DNA from: an uncultured Mediterranea sp.
Lineage (GTDB): Bacteria; Bacteroidota; Bacteroidia; Bacteroidales; Bacteroidaceae
NCBI GenBank assembly: GCA_946056155.1
Contig: CAMGIP010000007.1
Coordinates: forward strand, 1-41,596
DNA: 41,596 nucleotides
Direction: 5' to 3'
The translations under genes and the position numbers were made by a program. Numbering within the stretch: the stretch's first letter is position 1; every line of letters begins with the position of its first letter. The notes under the pieces are model-generated. The model saw only the letters and a program-made list of their open reading frames with translations, had not been told where the DNA came from and made no database searches. Below, piece by piece: positions 6,682 through 17,700 of the stretch.

Positions 6682-7836
6682 ATGAAAAAACAAATTGCCA
6701 TATTGGGCTCCACAGGGAGTATCGGAACACAGGCACTCCAGGTCATTGAGGAACATCCGGACCTCTACGAGGCCTATGTGATCACAGCCAACAACCGGGT
6801 GGAACGACTGATAGAACAGGCCCGAAAATTCCGCCCTGAGGCGGTAGTGATTGCCAACGAAGAGAAATATCCTATCCTGAAAGAGGCACTGAAGGATCTG
6901 CCTATCAAGGTCTATGCAGGAAGTGATGCAATATGCCAGGTAGTAACCGACCAGGAGGTAGACATGGTGCTCACTGCTATGGTGGGCTATGCCGGTCTCA
7001 AACCGACCATGGATGCCATACGGGCGCACAAACCCATTGCACTGGCCAATAAGGAGACGCTGGTGGTGGCTGGTGAACTGATCAACGAACTGGCGCAAGT
7101 GAACCGCACCCCTATCCTGCCGGTGGACTCAGAACATTCGGCGGTGTTCCAGTGCCTGGCCGGAGAGGGAGACAACCCCATCGAGAAGGTCATCCTCACC
7201 GCATCAGGAGGACCCTTCCGCACCTATAGCCGCGAACAGCTGGCCCACGTCACCAAAGAGCAGGCACTGAAACATCCCAACTGGGATATGGGAGCCAAAA
7301 TCACCATCGACTCAGCTTCGATGATGAACAAGGGATTTGAGGTGATGGAGGCCAAATGGCTCTTTGGCGTCAAACCGGAGCAGATTGAGGTGGTGGTGCA
7401 TCCGCAAAGCATCATCCACAGCATGGTGCAGTTTGAGGATGGAGCCATCAAGGCGCAGTTGGGTATGCCGGACATGAGGCTGCCTATCCAGTACGCCTTC
7501 ACCTACCCCGACCGCAAACGGGCCTCTTTCCCCCGCATCGACTGGACGCTCTGCCGGGAACTGACCTTTGAGCAGCCCGATCTGGAGCGCTTCCGCAACC
7601 TGGCTCTCGCCTACGAAGCATTGCACCAAGGGGGAAACATGCCCTGCATCGTCAATGCGGCCAACGAGGTGGTGGTAGATGCCTTCCTCCATGACCGCAT
7701 CAGCTTCCTCGGCATGAGCGACGTGATTGAATATACCATGCAGCATACCCCCTTCATCGCCAAGCCTACCTACGAAGACTACGTGGCTACCGATAGGGAA
7801 GCACGACGCATCGCAAGAACGAATCTTATACATTAA
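6682..7836 (+). CDS. dxr: 1-deoxy-D-xylulose-5-phosphate reductoisomerase
   Basis: The 384-residue cytoplasmic enzyme converts DXP to 2-C-methyl-D-erythritol 4-phosphate with NADPH, the committed step of the MEP isoprenoid pathway. The NADPH-binding start KKQIAILGSTGSIGTQAL is at residues 2-19, the substrate-loop region LPVDSEHSAVFQ follows at about 143-154, and ASGGPFR at about 174-180. The frame is open further upstream to 6607, but the ATG at 6682 gives the correct N-terminus; the longer version would overlap the M23 gene. The placement between an envelope peptidase and rseP is common in Bacteroidetes. Confidence 0.96.
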   Translation: MKKQIAILGSTGSIGTQALQVIEEHPDLYEAYVITANNRVERLIEQARKFRPEAVVIANEEKYPILKEALKDLPIKVYAGSDAICQVVTDQEVDMVLTAMVGYAGLKPTMDAIRAHKPIALANKETLVVAGELINELAQVNRTPILPVDSEHSAVFQCLAGEGDNPIEKVILTASGGPFRTYSREQLAHVTKEQALKHPNWDMGAKITIDSASMMNKGFEVMEAKWLFGVKPEQIEVVVHPQSIIHSMVQFEDGAIKAQLGMPDMRLPIQYAFTYPDRKRASFPRIDWTLCRELTFEQPDLERFRNLALAYEALHQGGNMPCIVNAANEVVVDAFLHDRISFLGMSDVIEYTMQHTPFIAKPTYEDYVATDREARRIARTNLIH

Positions 7837-7872
7837 TAATTAAAAACAGAACAACAGACTAATAGACAACAG

Positions 7873-9234
7873 ATGGAAACATTTCTTATTCGAGCCCTAC
7901 AGCTCGTCATGAGCCTCTCGCTGCTCGTCATCATCCACGAAGGAGGACACTTCCTCTTCGCACGCCTCTTCAAGACCCGTGTGGAAAAATTCTGCCTCTT
8001 CTTCGACCCTTGGTTCACCCTCTTCAAATTCAAACCCCGCAACAGCGAAACCGAATATGGCGTCGGCTGGTTGCCGCTCGGAGGATACGTGAAGATTGCC
8101 GGCATGATCGATGAGTCGATGGATACAGAACAGATGAAACAGCCCGAACAACCCTGGGAGTTCCGCGCCAAACCGGCCTGGCAGCGACTGCTGATCATGG
8201 TGGGCGGTGTGCTCTTCAACTTCCTCCTCGCCCTCTTCATCTACTCAATGATTCTTTTTGCCTGGGGCGATGAATACATTGCCGTCAACAAGGCTCCCTT
8301 GGGCATGGACTTTAACGAAACAGCCCATGAGGTGGGATTCCAGGATGGAGACATACTGCTGGCCGCTGACGGCGTACCCTTTGAACGGCTCAACGGCGAC
8401 TTGCTGACGGCCGTGGTGGATGCACGCATCGTCACGGTGAACCGCAACGGTGAGAAGACAGCTGTCTATATCCCCGAAGGGATGATGGACCGACTGCTGA
8501 CCGACAGCGTGCGCTTTGCCTCGTTCCGTCTGCCCTACGTGATAGACAGCATTGCACCGGGACGCCCCGCGGCATTGGCTGGCTTGCAACCGGGCGACAG
8601 CATCACGCGGATGAATGGCCAACCCATCGCCTTCTTTGACTTCAAACAGGAGATGATGGCTCGCAAGCAGGCAGATGCCTCTCTTACTACCGATTCAGCT
8701 CGGATAGCCAACCGTACCTTCGAGCTTACCTACTTCCGTCAAGGGATAGAAGCACGTGCCACCGTCACCACCGACTCGCTCTACACCATCGGCGTGATCG
8801 CCTGCATCGACAACCAGCGTCTCTTTACCGTAGAGAAGAAGGAGTATAGCTTCTTCAGCTCCTTCCCCGCCGGCATCTCGTTAGGCGTCAATACGCTGAA
8901 GGGGTACGTCAGCCAGATGAAGTATCTCTTCTCCAAAGAGGGCGCCAAGCAGATAGGCGGATTTGGTACCATCGGCAGCATCTTCCCGGCTACCTGGGAC
9001 TGGCACCAGTTCTGGTACATGACAGCGTTCTTGAGCATTATCCTCGCCTTCATGAATATCCTACCCATTCCGGCCTTGGATGGAGGACATGTGCTCTTCC
9101 TCTTCTATGAAATAGTGACCCGTCGCAAGCCGAGTGAGAAATTCATGGAATATGCCCAAATGACCGGCATGGTCCTGCTCTTTGGCCTGCTCATCTGGGC
9201 CAATTTCAATGACCTGCTGCGCTTCCTGTTTTAG
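7873..9234 (+). CDS. rseP: RIP (site-2) metalloprotease RseP
   Basis: RseP is an inner-membrane zinc protease that cuts membrane-spanning substrates, such as anti-sigma factors and signal-peptide remnants. The 453-residue protein has the HExxH motif as HEGGH at residues 22-26 within the first membrane segment, a membrane segment near 112-130, PDZ-like domains in the periplasmic middle (about 135-290; PGRPAALAGLQPGDSI is well preserved), and the NILPIPALDGGH motif with D403 in the C-terminal membrane segment. All catalytic features are intact. It lies 36 bases after dxr in the same operon. Confidence 0.95.
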   Translation: METFLIRALQLVMSLSLLVIIHEGGHFLFARLFKTRVEKFCLFFDPWFTLFKFKPRNSETEYGVGWLPLGGYVKIAGMIDESMDTEQMKQPEQPWEFRAKPAWQRLLIMVGGVLFNFLLALFIYSMILFAWGDEYIAVNKAPLGMDFNETAHEVGFQDGDILLAADGVPFERLNGDLLTAVVDARIVTVNRNGEKTAVYIPEGMMDRLLTDSVRFASFRLPYVIDSIAPGRPAALAGLQPGDSITRMNGQPIAFFDFKQEMMARKQADASLTTDSARIANRTFELTYFRQGIEARATVTTDSLYTIGVIACIDNQRLFTVEKKEYSFFSSFPAGISLGVNTLKGYVSQMKYLFSKEGAKQIGGFGTIGSIFPATWDWHQFWYMTAFLSIILAFMNILPIPALDGGHVLFLFYEIVTRRKPSEKFMEYAQMTGMVLLFGLLIWANFNDLLRFLF

Positions 9235-9295
9235 GCCATGAGTAGCCCGCTGTACAGTTAACAATACGAATGAAACTATTCCACATCAAGGATAA

Positions 9296-9868
9296 ATGAA
9301 AAAAGGAACTATTGGGTTTTGGACGTTGATGCTGGTGCTGATCTGCACCGGATGCTCTTCCTCTTCCAAGGAGGAGAAGAGACAGCTTATCACCATGAGC
9401 AAAGAGGAGGCACCGAATACCAAGCCGCAATCCATGCAGGCGACAGTGTCAGACGATAACATTGCCCTCGGCGGAAAAAGCTATCACTCCACCGTAAGAC
9501 GTGAACCTGACCCGTCGCTGACCATCGTCTCTAATGAGGAGGGCGAAAGGTTTGTGGACAACCGCATTACGTTGCACATCACCTGCGAAGGACGCACCAT
9601 ACTCCATCGGCAGTTTACCAAGGCTGACTTCGCCTCTATCGTAGGTGAACGTTTTCTCAAACATGCCCGCTTAGAGGGATTGGTCTTCGACAAGACCACA
9701 CCTCGGGGCATGTCATTCGCCGCCAGTGTCGGCTACCCGCAGTCAGACCTCTATGTGCCCATCCGGCTCATCGTATCTCCCTCGGGAGCCATGCTGATGG
9801 AGAAGGATGAACTGATGGACGAAGTGCCCGAAGAGCCCAAAGAGGAAGGCAACGGAAAGAAAGAGTAA
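9296..9868 (+). CDS. DUF4738-type lipoprotein
   Basis: This 190-residue protein has a lipoprotein signal (hydrophobic residues 7-19, lipobox LICTGC with Cys20), followed by Ser-rich SSSSKEE. The mature part (VSDDNIALGGKSYHSTVRREPDPSL... RGMSFAASVGYPQSDLYVPIRLIVSP) resembles the DUF4738 family of Bacteroidales lipoproteins. Function is unknown. It follows rseP by 61 bases and may be in the same transcript. The C-terminus is very acidic then basic (EVPEEPKEEGNGKKE), probably disordered. Confidence 0.78.
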   Translation: MKKGTIGFWTLMLVLICTGCSSSSKEEKRQLITMSKEEAPNTKPQSMQATVSDDNIALGGKSYHSTVRREPDPSLTIVSNEEGERFVDNRITLHITCEGRTILHRQFTKADFASIVGERFLKHARLEGLVFDKTTPRGMSFAASVGYPQSDLYVPIRLIVSPSGAMLMEKDELMDEVPEEPKEEGNGKKE

Positions 9869-9907
9869 GCTATAACAAGATAATCAGAACTTCAAATCAT
9901 CGCAATT

Positions 9908-11839
9908 ATGAACTACGGATATGTAAAAGTAGCAGCTTGCGTACCTTCGGTGAAGGTGGCTCACTGTAAATACAACGCTCAGCAGATTGAGAAGGAGATA
10001 CTTATCGCCGATGGCAAGGGGGTGGAAATCATCGCATTCCCCGAACTGAGCCTTACGGCTTATACCTGCGGCGACCTCTTTGGACAGCAGTTGCTCATCG
10101 AAGAGGCGGAAATGGCCCTCATACAGATTTTGGGCAATACCCGACAGACCGACATCATTGCCATCGTGGGTATGCCTCTTCCTGTGGGGGGCGTGCTGCT
10201 CAACGCGGCAGTGGTCATCCAACGGGGCAAAGTGCTGGGTGTAGTACCCAAGACTTACCTGCCAAATTACAAGGAGTTCTACGAAAAGCGATGGTTTGCC
10301 TCTGCCACAGAGGTTCGCGCCACACAAGTTCGCCTCTGTGGACAGCTGGCTCCCATGGGTACGGACCTGCTCTTTGAAACCTCCGGCACCACCTTCGGTA
10401 TCGAACTGTGTGAGGATGTCTGGGCGGTGATTCCCCCCAGTTCGCGTCTGGCTTTGGAGGGTGCAGAAATCATCTTCAACCTTTCTGCCTCCGACGAGAG
10501 CATCGGCAAGCACAACTACCTCTGCAGTCTGATTTCACAGCAGTCGGCACGTTGTCTCAGCGGTTATGTACTGGCGTCCAGCGGTTTCGGCGAATCCACC
10601 ACCGATGTGGTTTTTGCCGGCAACGGACTGATTTATGAGAACGGCCATTGTCTGGCGCATAGCCAGCGGTTCAGCCTGGAACCGCAGACGGTCATCAGCG
10701 AGATTGATGTGGAACGTCTGCGTACCGAACGGCGGGTCAACACCACCTTTGCGGCTTGTGGAGCCACCCTCAGGGGAGAAACTCCATACCGGAGGGTGAC
10801 GACGGAGTATGTCAATCCTAAGGAGCTGACCCTGACACGTAGCTACGACCCGCATCCTTTTGTACCCCAAGGTCCTACCTTGGATGAGCGTTGCGAGGAG
10901 ATTTTCTCCATCCAGACCAATGGTCTGGCACAGCGTCTGGTACACACCCATGCCAAGAGTGCCGTAGTAGGTATCTCGGGGGGACTGGATTCTACACTGG
11001 CCCTGCTGGTTTGTGCCCGCACCTTCGACCGCTTGGGATGGAGCCGCAAGGGCATCATCGGCGTCACCATGCCGGGATTCGGCACCACGGACCGCACCTA
11101 TCGCAATGCAATGAACTTGATGAAGTCGCTCGGCATCACCATCCGTGAGGTGAGCATCCGTGAGGCATGTCTCCAGCACTTCGCCGACCTCGGACATGAT
11201 CCTTCGGTACATGATGTGGTCTATGAGAACTCGCAGGCCCGCGAGCGTACCCAACTGCTGATGGATATTGCCAACCAGACGTGGGGCATGGTCATCGGCA
11301 CGGGCGACCTCTCTGAACTAGCGTTGGGATGGGCCACCTACAACGGCGATCACATGTCGATGTACGGAGTCAACGGCAGCGTGCCCAAGACCCTGGTACG
11401 CCATTTGGTGAAATGGGTGGCCGAGCATGGAGTGGATGAGGAGTCCAAAGCCACCTTGCTCGACATAGTCGATACCCCCATTAGCCCCGAACTGATTCCG
11501 GCCAACGAAAAGGGAGAGATCACCCAGGTGACCGAAGATCTGGTGGGTCCCTACGAACTGCACGACTTCTTCCTTTACTATTTCATGCGTTGCGGCTTCC
11601 GCCCCTCCAAGGTCTATTGGCTGGCCAAACAGGCCTTCCGCGGCAGCTATGATGACGAAACCATCAAGAAGTGGCTCAGCACCTTCTGCCGCCGCTTCTT
11701 CAACCAGCAGTTCAAGCGCTCCTGCCTGCCCGATGGGCCCAAGGTGGGTAGCCTCTCCATCAGCCCTCGCGGCGACTGGCGTATGCCCAGCGATGCCTGC
11801 AGCGATGCCTGGCTCAAAGAGGTGGAAGAGATGGAATGA
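9908..11839 (+). CDS. nadE: Glutamine-dependent NAD(+) synthetase
   Basis: The 643-residue cytoplasmic enzyme amidates deamido-NAD to NAD using ammonia from glutamine. The N-terminal nitrilase-type glutaminase has its triad at E46 (FPELSLT), K115 (PKTYLPNYKEFYEKR) and C168 (GIELCEDVW). The synthetase domain carries the PP-loop SGGLDST from residue 357 and GTGDLSELALGWATYNGDHMS further on. Length is usual for the large glutamine-dependent form. It lies 39 bases after the lipoprotein gene and converges on the PUL at a shared terminator. Together with nadD it covers the last two steps of NAD synthesis. Confidence 0.96.
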   Translation: MNYGYVKVAACVPSVKVAHCKYNAQQIEKEILIADGKGVEIIAFPELSLTAYTCGDLFGQQLLIEEAEMALIQILGNTRQTDIIAIVGMPLPVGGVLLNAAVVIQRGKVLGVVPKTYLPNYKEFYEKRWFASATEVRATQVRLCGQLAPMGTDLLFETSGTTFGIELCEDVWAVIPPSSRLALEGAEIIFNLSASDESIGKHNYLCSLISQQSARCLSGYVLASSGFGESTTDVVFAGNGLIYENGHCLAHSQRFSLEPQTVISEIDVERLRTERRVNTTFAACGATLRGETPYRRVTTEYVNPKELTLTRSYDPHPFVPQGPTLDERCEEIFSIQTNGLAQRLVHTHAKSAVVGISGGLDSTLALLVCARTFDRLGWSRKGIIGVTMPGFGTTDRTYRNAMNLMKSLGITIREVSIREACLQHFADLGHDPSVHDVVYENSQARERTQLLMDIANQTWGMVIGTGDLSELALGWATYNGDHMSMYGVNGSVPKTLVRHLVKWVAEHGVDEESKATLLDIVDTPISPELIPANEKGEITQVTEDLVGPYELHDFFLYYFMRCGFRPSKVYWLAKQAFRGSYDDETIKKWLSTFCRRFFNQQFKRSCLPDGPKVGSLSISPRGDWRMPSDACSDAWLKEVEEME

Positions 11840-11935
11840 ATGGCGCGATAAAGATAGGTTGTATGGAATAGGCGCTGCGGCCAGGGAGTGCGATGGATAT
11901 GAGTCGCATACGGCTAAGGCGATGACAAGATATAA

Positions 11936-11980
11936 AAAGAAGTGCGGTGAATACCCAAAAGTATCACCGCACTCTTTTTT
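11936..11980. terminator. Bidirectional terminator between nadE and the PUL
   Basis: A perfect 10-bp stem AGTGCGGTGA (11941-11950)/TCACCGCACT (11964-11973) is followed on the plus strand by CTTTTTT and preceded by AAAAAGA, which gives a T-rich tail on the minus strand. It can end both nadE and the converging SusCD operon. Confidence 0.88.
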
Positions 11981-11997
11981 GTAAGTTACCCCAAAAC

Positions 11998-12999
11998 TTA
12001 CTCTACCGTTATCTTCTTGATGGTGTAGCCATTGCCTACAAAGAGAGCACCGTCCTGATCTTTCATCAGCTGGATGGAGAGGTCAGTCAACGAATACTCC
12101 AGTACCATGTCACCGGAAATCGTGACGTCACCACGGTCGGGATCACCTTGACCCGTGAGGATATTGTTCCACCAGGCAGTAGCCAAGCAACCCTGTCCGT
12201 TGCCTGTGACGTAGGCACGTACGATACTTCCCGCACTGACCAACGAAGCAAACTGATTTTGCAAGGCAGTGAATGGGGTACCCCAGGTGACATCAAACGA
12301 TCCCTCCCAGAGGGTCTCTTCCATCACCACAGGAGCCTCATCGGAAACCACAATGGTTCCGCCACCATAGGTTATGCCATCCACATCCTTGAGAGTAAGG
12401 CGGTAGGTACCCAGAGGCAATGTTTGGGGCACGGTATATTCTACATAGCTCTTACTGCCGTTCTCTACAAAAACAGCATCGATCTCTGCACCACCGAAGC
12501 AGACCTTGGTCACCTTCTCCATGTGGGTACCATGGAGCTTGACGGTGCTACCGGGCACCACCTGACGGTCGCGGATATCGTTACCCGGATTGGGATCGCC
12601 GTCCAAAGGACGCACAATCACCCGGCCCTGACGGGAAGTCTCCTTGCCCTTGGTGGTGGTAGCCACCACCTTCAGCATATACTCACCGGCAATCAGCGGG
12701 AGGTCGATAGTCAGTCCTTCGGCCACCTCTTCCTCATCAATATACCATTTCACAGTCGTGAAAAGAACCGGAGTCACCACCACGGTAGCATTCAGATTGA
12801 CGTCACGGGTAATGTTCTTGAACTCACCCGGCACGCCATTGGACCAGTCGGGAAAGTAAGGGTCAAGGATGCGGGGTTCGTCATCCTCAGAGGCGGTGAT
12901 GAAGGGATCGTCATCGGACGAGCAGCCGGTGAAGGCGGTCATGCCGAAAGAGAGCATCATCAGCATCAGGAAATAATAGAGGGTATTGTTGTTCTTCAT
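11998..12999 (-). CDS. Surface glycan-binding lipoprotein of the PUL (SusE/SGBP-position)
   Basis: The frame is open to 13092, but the ATG at 12999 gives a good lipoprotein signal: MKNNN, a hydrophobic stretch, then FTGC, followed by SSDDD, a Bacteroidetes surface-export signal. The resulting 333-residue protein has a PKD/Ig-like region (roughly mature residues 40-120; NATVVVTPVLFTTVKWYIDEE), a middle IPT/TIG-like part (PGSTVKLHGTHMEKVTKVCFGG) and a C-terminal domain beginning EETLWEGSFDVTWG with many aromatic residues, a likely carbohydrate-binding jelly roll. By position after SusD it should be the surface glycan-binding protein that helps hold the polysaccharide at the outer membrane. It starts 19 bases after the susD-like stop. 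The exact family is not certain. Confidence 0.85.
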   Translation of the reverse strand: MKNNNTLYYFLMLMMLSFGMTAFTGCSSDDDPFITASEDDEPRILDPYFPDWSNGVPGEFKNITRDVNLNATVVVTPVLFTTVKWYIDEEEVAEGLTIDLPLIAGEYMLKVVATTTKGKETSRQGRVIVRPLDGDPNPGNDIRDRQVVPGSTVKLHGTHMEKVTKVCFGGAEIDAVFVENGSKSYVEYTVPQTLPLGTYRLTLKDVDGITYGGGTIVVSDEAPVVMEETLWEGSFDVTWGTPFTALQNQFASLVSAGSIVRAYVTGNGQGCLATAWWNNILTGQGDPDRGDVTISGDMVLEYSLTDLSIQLMKDQDGALFVGNGYTIKKITVE

Positions 13000-13018
13000 T
13001 TTTCCAAGTTTATTATGA

Positions 13019-14728
13019 TTATTCAAAATTTTGCTCATACTTATCCCACCAGAGACGCTTGCGCCAGTTGTCGCTGCCACCGAGACGCTCAATGGCCTCC
13101 TTATAGTTTGCGCTGTTATACTTCGACTCCAGGTTGGGGTACTTCAGACGGACAGGGATTTCAAAACCGTCTGTGCAGGGATAGGTGAAGTTACCAAACT
13201 TTGCACGGTCCTGAAGCACGGGGTAGTCAGAACGGCGCAGGTTGGCCCAAGCCTCAGACGGATTGGTGAGGTGGAGCAGGTAGGCCTCTCTGTTGATCTG
13301 CTCCTTGGGATTGGCTCCGAGGGGATGGGCAGCGATATAATCAGTAATCTCCTGATCCGTAATCTTGCCTTCTATATCGTAGTTGTTGTTCAAGAACTTC
13401 ATAGCTGCACGCACACCGGCTGCGTAGTGTTCGGCGGCACTTCCCTGCACATTCCATCCCTTGACAGCAGCCTCAGCCAGCAACAGCTGCACCTCGGCCG
13501 AGGTCATCAGCACACCGGGATTCTCGGGCTGCAAAAAGGCAAGTGCCAGGAAGGGACGCACCATGCGAGCGGGATAGTTGTTCTGGTCATAGCCCTTCTC
13601 GGGATAGTCACGCACCAGAAGCTGCAGGGTAGGAATCTCAGAAATATCAGGCACGGTAGGCCACTGGTCCCACCAACAGGCTCCTGGGTCATTGGGTTGA
13701 GGACCGGTTCCCCCAGCATTACCCCAAGCGATCACCTCGTCCGTCACATCGAAGTAGCCCTCGGGCTTGTCTTCGCTGCGACCGGCATTGATGTAGTGAC
13801 GGGCTATCTTTAACAGACGGGGGTCATTGTTCTCCTTCATCATGTTGTAGAGGGTAGAGCTGATAAAGGTAGGTGAGGTGGGGTCCTGACCATAGAGGAT
13901 TTCACTAAGCGCATTGACACGGAAGTCAAGGTCACGCGATCCGTCGTAGAGCGTAAAGGGGGCATCCATGTATTTAATCAAGACATCCTCACTGCCATCG
14001 GTCAGATAGCCGCCATCAGCCTTAAGTGCCTTCTCAAACTCCTCTTGGGCTTTGGTGGGGTTGACATCCGAAATACGCATGGCAAAGCGCAAACGGAGCG
14101 AGTTGGCATACTTCTTCCAAGTCTCCACATTGCCGCTCATGGTGGTCACATCACCGGTAATACGGTCGGTGCCAGTACCCAATAGAGCTACACAGGCATC
14201 CAGTTCGCTGAAGAACCAGTTGTAGATCTCCTCCTGCGTGTCATACTTAGGCGTGGAGATACCTGCAATGTATCCAAGACCAGCCTCTGTACAGGGTACA
14301 TCACCGTAGATATCAGTAAGTACAGACATCATATAAACGCGGTAGATACGCATCGCAGCGTTGGTATTAGGAGTCTCAGCAGAGTTATAGATACCATCCA
14401 CCAGGTTCTTGATACCTACGGAATAGTATTTGTCCCAAACGAGACACATCTGATCGTTGACGGGCTGAATGGCACCTGCATGAAAGCTGACGTTCCATCC
14501 GCCGACATAGAACTGGGTAAAACCGGTGATGTAGCTACGGTAAGTATCCATCAGTCCGAAGTCACCATAGGTCTGCAGCAGGGCAGTGGTGAGCTGTGCA
14601 TTGGGGTCAAGCGTAGGTGACTTGGTGTCGTCAGTATTGACCTCCTCCATGTGGCTGTCGCTGCACGAGGAGAATACACCACTCAGGGTAAGGGCTGCAA
14701 GCAACAGCATATAGCATCTCTTTTTCAT
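13019..14728 (-). CDS. SusD-like glycan-binding outer-membrane lipoprotein
   Basis: The protein caps the SusC-type transporter and binds glycan at the cell surface. It has a lipoprotein signal (MKKRCYMLLLAALTLSGVFSSC) and the tetratricopeptide-like SusD fold. Conserved stretches are MMSVLTDIYGDVPCTEAG, the PQEIYNW-like KYDTQEEIYNWFFSEL, WKKYANSLRLRFAMRIS and, near the end, NPSEAWANLRRSDYP. These point to the SusD-like_2 (PF12771) branch rather than the archetypal SusD. I prefer the ATG at 14728 (569 residues); an in-frame ATG at 14743 would add MLQNI. It follows the SusC-like gene by 32 bases (17 with the longer start). Confidence 0.93.
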   Translation of the reverse strand: MKKRCYMLLLAALTLSGVFSSCSDSHMEEVNTDDTKSPTLDPNAQLTTALLQTYGDFGLMDTYRSYITGFTQFYVGGWNVSFHAGAIQPVNDQMCLVWDKYYSVGIKNLVDGIYNSAETPNTNAAMRIYRVYMMSVLTDIYGDVPCTEAGLGYIAGISTPKYDTQEEIYNWFFSELDACVALLGTGTDRITGDVTTMSGNVETWKKYANSLRLRFAMRISDVNPTKAQEEFEKALKADGGYLTDGSEDVLIKYMDAPFTLYDGSRDLDFRVNALSEILYGQDPTSPTFISSTLYNMMKENNDPRLLKIARHYINAGRSEDKPEGYFDVTDEVIAWGNAGGTGPQPNDPGACWWDQWPTVPDISEIPTLQLLVRDYPEKGYDQNNYPARMVRPFLALAFLQPENPGVLMTSAEVQLLLAEAAVKGWNVQGSAAEHYAAGVRAAMKFLNNNYDIEGKITDQEITDYIAAHPLGANPKEQINREAYLLHLTNPSEAWANLRRSDYPVLQDRAKFGNFTYPCTDGFEIPVRLKYPNLESKYNSANYKEAIERLGGSDNWRKRLWWDKYEQNFE

Positions 14729-14760
14729 TATATTCTGTAACATTGTTGAGTTAAACGGTA

Positions 14761-17700
14761 TTAGAACTTCACATTCACGTTGATACCATAGCTACGACGC
14801 GAAGGCAGTGAGCCATATTCCAGCCCCAAGCCAGAGGTGTTGTAACCTGAATCCGGGTCAATGTTGGGGATATTCTTCCAAACGATGAAGGGGTTACGGG
14901 CTACGAAGGAGACGTTCAGACCCTTGACAGCCTTACCCAACCACTTCTCGGGGAAGGTATAACCCAAGGTAATCTCGCGGCACTTGATGTAGGAGTTATC
15001 ATAGACAAACATGCTCGGTGCATTGCGCGATACGCTCTCCCAATAGGTCTGCGGGTCGATGGCAATGTCGTTGGGGCGATAGGTTCCATCTCCATTGTCG
15101 ATAACACCCGGAGCGATGAAGCCCTTGCAGTTGCCTGCTGCACGCCACTGCTCGATGGTCATGCCGGAAGCCAAGCGCTTCTCCTCGGAGTCGTACCACT
15201 CCTGACGGCCTTCGAGGGTACCCATGGCCTTACCTGTCTGATAAGCAGAGCGCATAGACATGGAAAAGAGGTCTGCTCCAACCTTCACGTCGAATGCTGC
15301 CGACAGACGGAAGTTCTTGTAGGAGAAGGTGGAGTAGAAACCACCGGTCCAGTCCCAAGAGGCATTGCCGATGGTGCGGGGATTCTCATCGTAGAGAGGC
15401 ATACCGGTCTCCCCATTGATGAGGATGTCACCATTTTCGTTGCGCATGAAGTCTGGAGCTACGATGGAACCGAAGTTCTTGCCCACCTCAGCACCTACTG
15501 AAACGTTACACCAAGTGGCTCTTTCGATTTCGAAGTAGTCCATTCCCTCCGTCAGGCTCTTTACCTTGTTGTTGTTCTTCGAGAAGTTGACACCGAGGTC
15601 CCAAGCGAAGTCCTTGACCTGCAGGGCACGACCGTTGAGCGAGATTTCAATACCCTTGTTCTGGATTTCACCGGCATTGATCAAGCGGTAGTTGTAGCCC
15701 GACGTAGATGAAGAGGCCAGGCTAATGATCTGGTCCTTGGAGTTCTGGTTATAGTAGGTGATATCTACACCCAAGCGGTTGTTGAGCAGCTTCAGTTCCA
15801 GACCCAGTTCGTAGGAGCTGGTCATGGTAGGCTTCAGGTCCTTGTTGGGCTGGGTGTTGTTGTTGATCATACCGATGGTAAAGCCGCTGTAGCTGTACTT
15901 GCCGGTAGAGTAGTTCAGACCCAACTGGAAGGGGTCGGTATCGCTACCTACCTTGGCCCAAGAGGCACGGAACTTACCGTAGTTGATCATGCTCTTGTTC
16001 TTGAGATATTCAGAGAATACCCAGCTGGCAGAAACCGACGGATAGACGTAGGTATTGTTGTTGGTAGGCAACGTAGAGGAGCGGTCGCCGCGGAGTGTAC
16101 CCTCCAAATAGTAGGTATGGTCGTAACCTACGCTGGCACTGGCATAGATTGAATTGATCTGCTTCTTGTAGGTGCTCTGCTGGATGCTCTGTTCCTGATA
16201 GTTCATGATGGCGATGATACCGCTCATCTGCTCGCCCAGACCGGTGTTGATTGTGGTGCGGTTATCCACCTTGAAGATGTTGCCACCGAAGGTTGCATTC
16301 ACGTCAAAGGCTCCGAAGTTATTGTTGTAGAGGGCCAGAATCTCGGCATTGAGGGTACGATTCTTGAAGGTGCTCTCCTGCAATTGACCGGGTGCCTTAC
16401 CGGGTGTAGTACGGGCGATGTAGTCCTGAAAGCTCATGTAGTTGAGGTCGGTACCTACCGTGCCCTGAACCTTCAGGTGCTCGTCCACATTCCAGATAGC
16501 CTTGGCGGTGAAGCGGAACACATCTTTGTCACTTTTGTTGCCGTTCTTATAGAGGTCCCAGTAGGGGTTGCGGTTGTACTGGTCCAAACCGTTCCAGTTG
16601 GCATATTCACCGTTGGCATTCTGGTAGTTCTTCAGCCAGGCCTGGTTATAGGTACTGGCCAGTGTCATGAGGTTCTTACCCACATTGCTCTGTGAGTCGC
16701 CCAAGGCGGGACGGTTCTTTACATTTTCACGGATATAGCTGCCGGCGATGTCGAAATCCACCTTGCCCAAAGAGCTGTTCACACGCAGGTTGAAGTTGTC
16801 ACGGCTCATGTTGGTTTGGGGCAGGATGTCCTTGTTGCGCATGTCGGTCACAGAGAAGCGCATACCTGTCTTGCCAGAGTTGGCCGAAACAATGGCGGTA
16901 TTCTGGGCAGTGAGACCGGTACGGAAGAAGTCGCTGGCATTGTTGGGATAGATGTAAAAGGGACGGTCCACTCCATCAAAATAGGTCATGGTAAACTCAT
17001 CGGCCTTGGGTCCCCAACTCATGTTGGTACCGGTATTGGCGGTAGGCGAGTACTTGCCGTTGTTGCCCATACCGTAGATGAGCTGTACATCGTCCCATTT
17101 GGCCAGCTGGGTGTCCATGGTGAAGGAGCCGTTGTATTCTACCGAGAACTTATCCTTGTCGGCCTTCTTGGTGGTGATGAGAATCACACCGTGAGAAGCA
17201 CGGCTACCGTAGAGGGCAGAGGCTGCAGGTCCCTTGAGCACGGTCATGGTCTCAATATCGTCGGGGTTGACTGCGGAGATACCGTCACCAAGGTCATAAC
17301 CACCTTCCTGACCGGCACTACCGAAGTTTGTATTGTCCAAGGGCACACCATCCACCACATAGAGAGGTTGGTTATTACCCGTCATCTCCGTGTTACCACG
17401 CAACATGACGCGGGTAGAACCGGAAGCTCCACCTGCTGTCTGGCTTACCACCAGACCAGCCACCTTACCGGCCAAAGAGTTGATGACGTTGGTCTCCTTG
17501 GCTTTGGTAAGTTCCTCACCCTTCACCTCAGAGAGTCCATAACCCAGTGCCTTGCGCTCACGCTTCACACCGAGGGCGGTTACCACCACCTCGTTGAGCA
17601 GTTGCGCATCGCTCTCCAGCATCACCTGCATGCCGTCAGTCGCCTTCACGACCACTTTCTTGTATCCCACAAAAGAGATTTCCAGCATTGCACCAGGTTG

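Noticed and set aside
11947..13188. Long plus-strand frame (413 codons) across the glycan-binding protein gene
   Set aside because: It is antisense to a well-supported lipoprotein gene and the start of SusD; the peptide has no family features.
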